From: Fallopia convolvulus
Lineage: Eukaryota > Streptophyta > Magnoliopsida > Caryophyllales > Polygonaceae
Assembly: GCA_964016875.1 (NCBI GenBank)
Contig: OZ024721.1
Span: 3,477,001-3,541,000 of the forward strand
Length of the DNA stretch: 64,000 nucleotides
Reading direction: 5' to 3'
Below the pieces are notes generated by a model. The model saw only the letters and a program-made list of their open reading frames with translations, was not told where the DNA came from and made no database searches. The position numbers and the translations under genes were made by a program. Below are positions 54,411 through 63,327 of this stretch, piece by piece; positions within the stretch are counted from its first letter, which is position 1, and every line of letters begins with the position of its first letter.

Positions 54411-55824
54411 ATAATTCCGACCCTCTCTAGTGAGTTGGAGTCATTTGTGCTTGTTTGTTGTTTGTGTAGGTATTTGAAGCGTTGAGGAGGAGATATCCCG
54501 GTTTTTCAAGCTTTCTATGAGGTGGCGTTAAGAGTTGTCTTGTGGCGGTGTTTGCTAGAAGGGCGAGAGTCGTTGTCTTTGAAGATTTGATGAGTTTCAA
54601 GATGAAGTTTGCAAGATGAAGATGTCTTAGAAGGAGCTTAAAGAAGTCTAAGAAGACCAAGGACGATTAAAGAAGAAACATTGAAGAAGAACCAAGCTTT
54701 GGAGCAAGTTTCGTGCAAAGAAATGAAGAGATGAAGAGCTGGATGAGGTCGGTGACGACCCACTTTGGGTCGGTACCGAGCACCCTCCGTGCCTTGCGGA
54801 GAAGACTTGCGCCTTAAGTTAGGTTTTAGTAAATGTTTTATTTATGGGTCTTTCTAAGATAGAATTTAGTTTCCTTATAAGAACATTCCTACTACTATAT
54901 AAGGTCTTTTAGGGTTGCTTTTTAGGAGGAGAGACGTTTTTGGAGAGCACGAGACGGAACGGAAAAGTATTGCAAGTTGGTTTTCTAGGGTTAACTTTTA
55001 TTCCAAGCTCTTGGACAAATTTGAGAGAGCCTTGGAAGTTTGCTTGAGATTTGTAAGTTGTTCTTTCAATTGAAGTTTGTTTTTGAATCATGTCTTCTCT
55101 TTTCGCTTTGATTGTTGATTGCATGATGAGTCGTGAGTAGTCTATTTTTCTAGGGTTGGGGTGAAACCCAACAAGTTGTGCATGATAAAAGCATGAATCT
55201 TTGATTAAAACCATTCCTTTTAATCTCTATCCTTTATCCTCTTGTTTATTCTTAATTCCTTAATGAAAGTTGAGGCATGTTCATATTCATGATTGAGTTG
55301 AAAGATTAAATTGTGAATTTGAATAATATTCGGGTTGTAGCGAAAGTTAAAACCTTTAGATAACAAGTAGGATTGCAAGTTTCTATCTTTATGAAAGTTG
55401 AGATACGTGCTTGATTATTTATGGCGAAAGTCATTCATGAGATTATTGTTGGTTGATCTTTGGTTCATGTTTACATGCATAGCTTTGTTGTGGTGGATCT
55501 TTCGTCCTAGATCTCTTTTATATTGATTTTTCGAAGTCTATCGTTACCCGGATAGGTCGTGATCGACCCCCTTAAGGTCGGTACCATGCTCCCAGTTTTT
55601 CCTGCGTTTTTTGTGTTGTCTGCAGGTCGGTGACGACCAGGTTAGGGTCGGTGACGAGCCTCTGTTGCGTGTGTTATGTTTTGTTTGCTTTGTTCTTGTT
55701 AGGATTGATTGCTAGACTTGGATTCTTCTAATTCCCGTGGATGAACCTGACCTCCCTGTACTCAGCGGGGTCTTGATCTATAAATTTATTTGCTTGTTAG
55801 GATCAAGGTAAAACCCTTACAACA
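54411..55824 (+). repeat. 3' LTR of E1, right part
   Basis: Resumes the E1 LTR after E2 (first five bases are the E2 target duplication) and ends CTTACAACA at 55824, followed by cctcc. Palindromes at 54747, 55555 and 55625. Confidence 0.92.
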
Positions 55825-56047
55825 CCTCCGAGGCAACAAATAAAATATCTATAATAGGATATTATAAGTATGTGCAGTATAAAAGGTTAGCAATTACTCT
55901 AGGAGTTCTAATCTTGTATTCTTCAATGCTTTTAACTACTAAATAAAAGAGACACTTTTGAGCACAAATTCTTGCGTGCCGTGATTTTAGATATAGATGG
56001 AAAGAAAATGTTTAAAATATTATATGAAGTAAATGAGTGCCAATTGG

Positions 56048-56052
56048 AAAAA
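56048..56052 (-). terminator. Pol III T5 terminator after copy 14
   Basis: Five T on the minus strand eight bases after the tRNA 3' end. Confidence 0.7.
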
Positions 56053-56059
56053 GAAGAAT

Positions 56060-56158
56060 GCGTCAGCCGGGAGTCGAACCCGGATCTATTACTAAAGACG
56101 TTTTTTTTTTGTTTTTCACTGTGGAATGCAATTGTCCTAGCCGTTGGACTACTAACGC
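56060..56158 (-). tRNA. tRNA-Gly(UCC)-like copy 14, well preserved, with insert
   Basis: Acceptor GCGTTAG/CTGACGC, D arm intact, anticodon stem ATTGC/GTAAT (one G-U), T arm CCGGG-TTCGACT-CCCGG. Insert of ~27 nt after position 37. T5 downstream. Confidence 0.78.
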
Positions 56159-56432
56159 TTTTGTTAATAATTGTATAGGATTTTATAATTCGTCACATCC
56201 GAGGCCACAAATATAATATCTATAATAGGATATTATAAGTATGTGCAGTGTAAAAGGTTGGCAATTACTCTAGGAATTCTAATCTTGTATTCTTTAATGT
56301 TTTTTAACTACTAAATATAAGAGTCACTTTTGAGCACATATTCTTGTGTGTCGTGGTTTTAGATGTAGATGGAACGAAAATGTTTAAAATATTAGATGAA
56401 GTAAATGAGTGTCAATTGGGGAAAAAAATAAT

Positions 56433-56529
56433 GTGTCAGCTGGGAATCGAACCCGGATCTATTGCTATATACGATTTTTTTGTTTTTCACTGTGGAATAC
56501 AATTATCCAAGCCGTTGTACTAATGACGC
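56433..56529 (-). tRNA. tRNA-Gly(UCC)-like copy 15
   Basis: T arm intact (GGTTCGATTCC). The acceptor has a C-A mismatch at 2-71 and a change at position 7. The D arm has a substituted closing pair (ttgtact). Confidence 0.65.
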
Positions 56530-56801
56530 TTTTGTTAATAATTATATAGGATTTTATAATTCGTCACCTCCGAGGCCACAAATAAAATATCTATAATAGG
56601 ATATTATAAGTATGTGCAGTATAAAAGGTTAGCAATTGCTCTAGGAGTTCTAATCTTGTATTCTTTAATGTTTTTTAACTACTAAATAAAAGACACTTTT
56701 GAGAATAGATTCTTGCGTGCTGTGATTTTAGATGTAGAAGGAAAGAAAATGTCTAAAATATTAGATGACGTAAATGAGTGCCGATTGGGAAAAAGAAGAA
56801 T

Positions 56802-56900
56802 GCGTCAGCCGGGAGTCGAACCTGGATCTATTGCTAAAGACGATTTTTTTTAGTTTTTCACTGTGGAATGCAATTGTCCTAGCCGTTGGACTACTGACGC
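56802..56900 (-). tRNA. tRNA-Gly(UCC)-like copy 16
   Basis: Acceptor and D arm perfect, anticodon stem ATTGC/GCAAT. One mismatch in the T stem (cctgg for cccgg). Confidence 0.72.
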
Positions 56901-57172
56901 TTTTGTTAATATTTGCATAGGATTTTATAATTCGTCACCTCGAGGCCACAAATAAAATATCTATAATAGTATATTATAAGTATGTGCAGTATAAAAGGTT
57001 AGCAATTACTCTAGGAGTTTTAATCTTGTATACTTTGATGTTTTTTAACTACTAAATAAAAGAGACACTTTTGAGCACGAATTCTTGCGTGCCGTGAATT
57101 TAGATGTAGATGCAAAGAAAATGTTTAAAAAATTAGATGAAGTAAATGAGTGCCAATTGGGGGAAAAATATT

Positions 57173-57270
57173 GTGTCAGCTGGGAGTCGAACCCAGATCT
57201 ATTTCTATATGCAATTTTTTTTGTTATTCACTGTGGAATACAATTGTCCAAGCCATTGGACTAATGACGC
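57173..57270 (-). tRNA. tRNA-Gly(UCC)-like copy 17
   Basis: Acceptor weakened (gtgtcagct; ctaatgacgc), T stem with one change (cccagat), insert present. Confidence 0.6.
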
Positions 57271-57543
57271 TTTTGTTAATAATTATATAGGATTTTATAA
57301 TTCGTCACCTCCGAGGCCAAAAATAAAATATCTGTAATAGGATATTAAAAGTATGTGCAGTATAAAAGGTTAGCAATTACTCTAGGAGTTCTAATCTTGT
57401 ATTGTTTAATGCTTTGTAACTACTAAATAAAAGAGACACTTTTGAGCACAAATTCTTGTGTGTTGTGATTTTAGATATAGATGGAAAGAAAATGTTTAAA
57501 ATATTAGATGAAGTAAATGAGTGCCAATTGGAAAAAGAAGAAT

Positions 57544-57641
57544 GCGTCAGCCGGGAGTCGAACCCGAATCTATTGATCAAGACGTTTTTTTTTGTTTTTC
57601 ACTGTGGAATGCAATTGTCCTAGCCGTTGGACTACTGACGC
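57544..57641 (-). tRNA. tRNA-Gly(UCC)-like copy 18
   Basis: Acceptor and D arm perfect, T stem closes with one G-U pair. The anticodon stem has a mismatch at 31-39 (ATTGC/TCAAT). Confidence 0.7.
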
Positions 57642-57914
57642 TTTTGTTAATAATTGTATAGGATTTTATAATTCGTCTCCTCCGAGGCCACAAATATAAT
57701 ATCTATAATAGGATATTATAAGTATGTACAGTGTAAAAGGTTGGCAATTACTCTAAGAATTCTAATCTTGTATTCTTTAATTTTTATAACTACTAAATAA
57801 AAGAGACACTTTTGAGCACATATTCTTGTGTGTCGTGGTTTTAGATGTAGATGGAAATAAAATGTTTAAAATATTAGATGAAGTAAATGAGTGCCAATTG
57901 GGGAAAAAAATAAT

Positions 57915-58014
57915 GTGTCAGCCGGGAATCGAACCCGGATCTATTTCTAAATACGATTTTTTTTTGTTTTTTAACTGTGGAATGCAATTGTCCTAATCGT
58001 TGGACTACTGACGC
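57915..58014 (-). tRNA. tRNA-Gly(UCC)-like copy 19
   Basis: T arm and D arm intact (one change in the D loop side, ctaatcg). C-A mismatch at acceptor 2-71. Confidence 0.68.
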
Positions 58015-58285
58015 TTTTGTTTTTGATTACTTAGGATTTTGCAATCCGTCACCTCCGAGGCCATAATTAAATAAAATATCAATAATAGGATATTTTAAGT
58101 ATGTGTAGTATAAGAGGTTAGCAATTACTCTAGGAGTTTCTAATCTTGTATCATTTAATGTTTTTTAACTACTAAATAAAAGAGACACTTTTGAGTAAGT
58201 ACAATTTTTTGTGTAGCCTAGTTTGGTTATACATGGAATGAAATTGTTTCAAGAATTAGATGAAGTAGATGATTGCTGATTGTGG

Positions 58286-58292
58286 AAAAAAA
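58286..58292 (-). terminator. Pol III T7 terminator after copy 20
   Basis: Seven T on the minus strand five bases after the tRNA 3' end. Confidence 0.75.
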
Positions 58293-58296
58293 TTAT

Positions 58297-58399
58297 GCGT
58301 CAACCGGGAGTCGAACCCGGATCTATTGCTCGAAGACGGTTTTTTGTTTGTTTTTTTAATTGTGGAATGCAATTGTCCTAACCGTTGGACTACTGACGC
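58297..58399 (-). tRNA. tRNA-Gly(UCC)-like copy 20, best preserved, with insert
   Basis: Acceptor GCGTCAG/TTGACGC (one G-U), D arm GTCC-AACGGTTA-GGAC, anticodon stem ATTGC/GCAAT, T arm CCGGG-TTCGACT-CCCGG. A ~31-nt A-rich insert starting CAATTAAAAAAAC and ending GTCTTCG lies between positions 37 and 38. CAAAA sits directly upstream and T7 directly downstream. This is a strong candidate for a transcribed gene. Confidence 0.8.
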
Positions 58400-58683
58400 T
58401 TTTGTTATTGATTACTTAGGATTTTGCAATCCGTCGCCTCCGAGTCCATAATTAAATAAAATATCAATAATAGGATATTTTAAGTATGTGTAGTATAAAA
58501 GGTTAGGAATTACTCTAGGAGTTTCTAATCTTGTATCCTTTAATGTTTTTTAACTACTAAATAAAAGAGACACTTTTGAGTAAGTACAAGTTTTTGTGTA
58601 GCCTAGTTTTGTTATAGATGGAAGGAAATTGTTTCAAGAATTAGATGAAGTAGATGATTGCTGATTGTGGAAAAAAAAAACTT

Positions 58684-58776
58684 GTGTCAGCCGGGAGTCG
58701 AACCCGGGTCTATTGCTCGAAGACGGTTTTTTGTAACTGTGGAATGCAATTGTTCTAACTGTTGGACTGCCGACGC
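58684..58776 (-). tRNA. tRNA-Gly(UCC)-like copy 21
   Basis: T arm intact (CCGGG/CCCGG). Acceptor changed on both strands (GCGTCGG/CTGACAC) with mismatches. The insert is shorter (about 21 nt). Confidence 0.62.
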
Positions 58777-59047
58777 TTTTGTTATTGATTACTTAGGATT
58801 TTGCAATCTGTCGCCTCCGAGGCCATAATTAAATAAAATATCAATAATAGGATATTTTAAGTATATGTAGTATTAAAGGTTAGCAATTACTCTAGGAGTT
58901 TCTAATCTTGTATTCTCTAATGTTTTTTAACTACTAAATAAAAGAGACACTTTTGAGTAAGTACAATTTTTTGTGTCGTCTAGTTTGGTTATAGATGGAA
59001 GGAAATGGTTTCAAGAATTATATGAAGTAGATGATTGTTGATTGGGG

Positions 59048-59052
59048 AAAAA
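59048..59052 (-). terminator. Pol III T5 terminator after copy 22
   Basis: Five T on the minus strand just after the tRNA 3' end. Confidence 0.72.
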
Positions 59053-59056
59053 TTAT

Positions 59057-59152
59057 GCGTCAGCCAGGAGTCGAACCCGGGTCTATTGCTCGAAGACTTC
59101 TTTTGTTTTTAACTGTGGAATGCAATTGTCCTAGCCGTTGGACTACTGACGC
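59057..59152 (-). tRNA. tRNA-Gly(UCC)-like copy 22, well preserved, with insert
   Basis: Perfect acceptor GCGTCAG/CTGACGC, D arm GTCC-AACGGCTA-GGAC, anticodon stem ATTGC/GCAAT, T stem with one G-U. A 25-nt insert (CAGTTAAAAACAAAAG..., ending TTCG) follows A37. T5 downstream. The 5' flank differs from other units because gctaatgatt replaces gcttttgtt. Confidence 0.78.
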
Positions 59153-59311
59153 TAATGATTACACATGATTTTACAATTCCTCGCCTCCGAGGCGACAAAT
59201 AAAATATCTATAATAAGATACTATAAATATGTGTAGTATAAAAGCTTAGCAAAATTACTCTTAACAGATTATAATCATGTATCCTTCAATGTTTCTCAAC
59301 TACTAGATAAA

Positions 59312-60224
59312 GGGGAGAAGAAATTTCTCTCACAATTGATCTTAATGATTTGATAAAACCATTTATTTTTTAAGTATGTTATAAGAGTATTATTCTCACA
59401 CTGGAGAGCACGCATTGAGGAAGAAGACACTCACCTCAAATTTCATTTGCATTGAGCTTTACCTAGTTGTAACCGGCTTCCTTATCCTAGGCAACAAACA
59501 ACATCATCGCTCAGTATAGTCCCGGACAAGAAGGATCCTGGGCGACAATCTACAAAAATTATAAGACAAAAAGTTTAATGAGAAAAGTGTCTTGGCTTGA
59601 CAACCTCAGCATTCTTTCATATATCTCAGCTAGCGGTGTCTTGGCTTCTTCCATCATTCTTGGGTCAACAATTTCATTTTATGGAGTGGAGCTTTTGAAT
59701 GAATTGGGTTTCATGAGAAAGGTGAAATTCTTATATTGAAGGGAATTCCCGTTCACCACACTCCATTCGTTCACTTTCTTACAAATTACACCTAAGCAAA
59801 CAATTTCAAAAAAAAAAATATACATCAAGACAAACACATTTACACATTCATATACTGAAGTCTTGAGCTTTTCAACAAACCTTAAGAAAAGGAACCTCTG
59901 CATTTGCAAAACTGATTTGCAAATTTTGAATATCCAATCGGTCACCTTGAATATACAGCAAGACAAAAAGGCAGAATTAGGGTTAAAGTAAATCAGCAGT
60001 AGGATTCAAACTCCTGTGGTCTGGTACCATACGAAAATACTCAATTGATGTGAAAAATCAAAGGTAAGATAAAGGAGAAGACAGCCATATGTATATAGTA
60101 TGATTAACAAGATCCCATATTTCCAATCTATTACATTATATCCTACAATTGCATTTCAGGATTGATGAGTCTCAGAATTTCTCACAATATTTTCGGTTGC
60201 TGAAAGATTTCAAAACATCGGCAG
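59312..60224. other. Intergenic, including probable b561 3' UTR
   Basis: No gene recognised. The part next to 60225 on the minus strand is the downstream region of the b561 gene. The short open frames here look like noise. Confidence 0.6.
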
Positions 60225-61529
60225 TTATAGTGATCTTGGATAGATTGCAGCAAGAATGACAATGCCGCTTAGCAGTGCCAGTCCCAAGCCAAGACCATTC
60301 ACAACTAATGACTCTGAGCCGCGCTTTTGTAGATCTGGCCGTGCTCGGGATTGAAGGAATGTGAGTTTCTCTAGGAGCCCCGTTTCTGCAGTTGCAACCG
60401 TTAAGCCGTATGTGTAGAGACCCAGGAAGACGTGCCAAGGCAAAACGCGTGCACGCACTGATCGAGCTTCTCCTCGGTGCCAGAAGTTCAGGAAGCCCAT
60501 CATCCACTGACAAAATGCCTAATCAATTTCAGCTCAGCTACTTTGAGAAACACCATCAATTAGAGACTGACCATGTATAGTGTTTAATTAGTCAATTAAA
60601 GAGTGCTCAACTACTCAGGCATTGTCTGCATCTACTAAATCATTTTGTGATTACTGTTCTAAAAATCTAGGACCCAGATTATGACCATGGCCCTAGAGGA
60701 AGTGCAGGTAGCACAGTTGTAAGCTCTAAAATTTTCAAATCTGGCCAATTTCAAGCATTGCAAGTGAAGTTTTCAGTTGAAACTCTCAATCTAGCTAGTT
60801 GATTTATGACCAATAAGTATTCAACTTCAATCAATCAATCAAGACACAAGATTATGAGTGAAAAGCAATGAAACTGAGTTCTCATTTAATTTTGGACATA
60901 ATTAGGCATTTATATTTAGATTACATTAGGGACTAACCTGGGTTGCAAACAAGAACATGCATACTAAACCCATCCAAGAATGGAGGCTGTAGAAATTAGC
61001 AACAATTCCATCTTCTCCATGGAACCTTGTCCAAATCCCAAAAGCACCAGAAGCCAAGGCCACTCCTTGCATACATAAATGCACCGATTTCTTCAGGTTT
61101 CTTGAACCGGGTAGCCATCTGTGAATCAAAATTGCTAGCCCCCAAAAAGAAAAGCATTCAAAATTATATGAAATTGGCAAGAGAAATTAGTTAGTCCCCA
61201 ATTTGAGATTTTGACACTACCTTCTCCACTGATGATTATCAAGCCAATCACCATTAATAGAGGGTGTAGAACCTGGGAAAAAGCAAACCCATATCAGTAA
61301 ACAACACAGCAAAGAAAAGAAAGACCCCATTTTTATGGGTTCAAAGAGAGTGGGGATAAGAACGAACGGCATAAAAGAGGGAATCTTGAGAGGAGGGAGA
61401 GTGAGGGAGGAAGCTGCTTCTGAAGCCAATAGCCCAAATGAGCACAAGTGTAGCAACTGCTAATGCTGAAACTCTGGCAAGGAGCAGAAGAGGAAGCCAA
61501 GTAGAAGGAGACATTCTTGTATTAGCCAT
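60225..61529 (-). CDS. Cytochrome b561 family protein (transmembrane ascorbate ferrireductase type), 4 exons
   Basis: Carries electrons from cytosolic ascorbate across a membrane, often the tonoplast, to monodehydroascorbate or ferric iron. Exons on the minus strand: 61529-61368, 61272-61221, 61134-60938 and 60506-60225. All introns are GT-AG, giving 230 residues, normal for the family. The start is the first ATG (MANTRMSPSTW). Six hydrophobic segments are readable. The four haem-ligand histidines are in LHPLLMVIG, KKSVHLCMQG, FYSLHSWMGL and LPWHVFLGLY. The ending VNGLGLGLALLSGIVILAA is a typical last helix. No defects seen. The nearest Arabidopsis type may be the CYB561-4 class, but that is from memory. 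Confidence 0.93.
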
Positions 61530-61948
61530 GGCTTCAATCAAGCCTTCACCGACGGCAACCGCTCTATTTCGCAAATTTTGGGTTTTTGGATTTTATAATT
61601 TTCCATTTTGCACTTCACTCATGCCGAGACCATGGTTGATGGTCCCCTCTCAAAGCGTCAAAGGATGAGTTTTTAATTAGTGGGTTTTGCTGTGTCACGG
61701 GCCTTTATATGATTGTACAAGCCCCACTACAATAAGAATAAGAATAGTAACAAGAATATGTATGTAATGTAAATTAATCCTACACCAATCCTCAAACTTG
61801 TTTTCGTTCTTGCACCCTGCTAGTGTAATTCAAAATCAAGATTCATTCATCACATAACATTGTATTTTTACCAAAAAAAAACATAAAAACAAATCTTGAG
61901 CAATGTGTTAACTTTTCTTCTTTTTTAGCTCATGCTCGCCAGCAAATT
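61530..61948. other. Intergenic: b561 promoter side and F-box 3' side
   Basis: Both genes are on the minus strand, so this holds the upstream region of b561 and the downstream region of the F-box gene. No other gene seen. Confidence 0.6.
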
Positions 61949-63109
61949 TCACTCATCCAATTCCTCCACCACAAAGGAAGCAGGGGAGTTGAACAAGTCT
62001 GAATATGGATGGGGACGGCCTTCTGGAGTCGAAAGGTAGGTGAAAGTCCGTCTTCGAAGGTGGAATACCTTATGGTTGTACTCGATAAGACCATGTTGAG
62101 CACATCTACAACACATTCCGGGGAAGTCGGTGATGAGAATGCGCCATGGACGAGGAAGAAGTCGAGCCGAGATTGAGAAGGAGCAATTGTGAGTGATAAA
62201 GAAAACCCTATCCCCCAAATCCTCTACTCTCTCACTCAATATCCCACTACAATTGATGTTTCCATCGGTCACCACGAGTTCTAGCCTATAAATTTCACGT
62301 TCAAGGGAAGACATCCAAACCACATACAAATCTCCATCACTTGCCACGAATCTTGCCCAAACCAGCCACCTGATACCTTCGTTGAAAAGCTTCTCTGTCA
62401 TTTGAACCAGCTGCAGATTTGTATGGTCAAGAAGGTAAATACGGCCTTCTGCATCAATGGCGAAGATCCGTCCTTTGAACTCCACAAAGTCCTGAATTCC
62501 GAGGCGGTACACAAATTTGTATGGGAAGCCGCCGCCGCCGCCTAATTCAAGCCTAAACGCAAAGGGTATATTATCTGGAAATGAAGATAAGCCAACCAAT
62601 TGGCTAAATCCAGATTCTTTTGATATTTCGAATACGAAAACTACCTTCTGTGTGAAGCTAACTCCATTGCACTGCACACAGTGTCTGTTGTGAGCGTAAA
62701 ATCTGGCAATGGGGGTTTGAGTTGCTGCGATCCAATCGGCTTCTAAGTCGAGCCCGACGTGGCCCTTCATCTCCCTATAAGAAAGGGTGTGGCGGAGGAT
62801 GAGCTTTCCGGCGGCGGGTTCATTTACGGAGACTAGCCAAGCCTTGGAAGGATCGGATCGGGGCCGGACGAGGTAAACGGCGCTGGCATTAAACATGGGA
62901 TTACAATCAAAGAAAGGGGCTTTGAGAGGGAACAAGAGGGAGAGTTTATTCGGTGGGAGAGGGGTGGAGGATCGCCACGATCGGCAGACGGACCGAAATC
63001 GGACGGTTTCGTTAGGGTTTCCGAGTCTGCCGGAGATAATTCCGAGCAATTCCGCTGGAAGATGAGCCCACTCAGCCGCCGCTGCTTTTCTTCTCTCGGA
63101 ATCCTCCAT
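61949..63109 (-). CDS. F-box protein with DUF295 (KIB1-like) domain
   Basis: Single-exon gene of 386 residues. Probable substrate receptor of an SCF ubiquitin ligase; substrate unknown. The F-box is at residues ~13-50: EWAHLPAELLGIISGRL, then TVRFRSVCRSWRSS. The DUF295 part covers the rest, with FFDCNPMFNASAVYL, KGHVGLDLEADWIAA, FKGRIFAIDAEGRIYLLD, LYVVWMSS and the C-terminal FPGMCCRCAQHGLIEYNHKVFHL. The true ATG is at 63109 (MEDSERRKAAAAEW); the open frame extends 12 bp further only through a GTG. A ~30-bp tandem duplication surrounds this start. It is intact and probably functional. Confidence 0.9.
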   Translation of the reverse strand: MEDSERRKAAAAEWAHLPAELLGIISGRLGNPNETVRFRSVCRSWRSSTPLPPNKLSLLFPLKAPFFDCNPMFNASAVYLVRPRSDPSKAWLVSVNEPAAGKLILRHTLSYREMKGHVGLDLEADWIAATQTPIARFYAHNRHCVQCNGVSFTQKVVFVFEISKESGFSQLVGLSSFPDNIPFAFRLELGGGGGFPYKFVYRLGIQDFVEFKGRIFAIDAEGRIYLLDHTNLQLVQMTEKLFNEGIRWLVWARFVASDGDLYVVWMSSLEREIYRLELVVTDGNINCSGILSERVEDLGDRVFFITHNCSFSISARLLPRPWRILITDFPGMCCRCAQHGLIEYNHKVFHLRRRTFTYLSTPEGRPHPYSDLFNSPASFVVEELDE

Positions 63110-63150
63110 TAGAGAATCCACTCAGCCGCCGCAACTTTTCTTTTCTCGTT
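63065..63150. repeat. Small tandem duplication around the F-box start codon
   Basis: cactcagccgccgc plus a pyrimidine-rich tail ending ttctctcg occurs at about 63069-63098 and again at about 63119-63150, 50 bp apart, so part of the coding start is repeated in the leader. Confidence 0.75.
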
Positions 63151-63327
63151 CAGTCAGAGTCGGGAGATTAATTATAAAAGTTTTAGTAATTAAGAAAAAT
63201 GGAAATAAATATCGGAGGGGTTACGTATTTTTTAATCTTAAAAATACATAATAATTTTTTTTATTAGGAAAGGAATTAGAGAGGTCACTAACAAACTAGT
63301 GACCGCCCTAGGGCATCCTGACGGCCC

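Larger units (their letters stand above)
27865..55824 (+). mobile_element. E1: Athila-like gag-protease LTR retrotransposon hosting two nested elements
   Basis: Flanked by cctcc (27860-27864 and 55825-55829). 5' LTR 27865-29361, PBS, gag split by E3, protease frame, an extra ORF, long 3' region, PPT and a 3' LTR split by E2. Removing E1 restores the ~370-bp array spacing exactly. It carries no RT, RNase H or integrase, so it must depend on another element. The gag and protease are Athila-like. Confidence 0.92.
55825..59311 (-). repeat. tRNA-Gly array, segment 5 (right end)
   Basis: Nine units at 369-387-bp spacing, the least interrupted part of the array. The last three units have a slightly different spacer (gagtaagtacaa, gcctagtttggtta) shared with the leftmost units. 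Similarity fades near 59311. Confidence 0.93.

Noticed and set aside
8814..59311. Regularly spaced repeats as a CRISPR array
   Set aside because: Units are 370 bp and nearly identical throughout, with tRNA folds; there are no short repeats with unique spacers, and the DNA is plant nuclear.
8814..59311. tRNA-derived SINE family
   Set aside because: Units are in head-to-tail register with constant spacing and lack poly(A) or variable 3' tails and target duplications, so a tandem array fits better than dispersed SINE insertions.
59679..59966. 95-codon minus-strand ORF with hydrophobic stretches
   Set aside because: No ATG context, domain or splice structure supports it; it lies in the AT-rich downstream region of the b561 gene.
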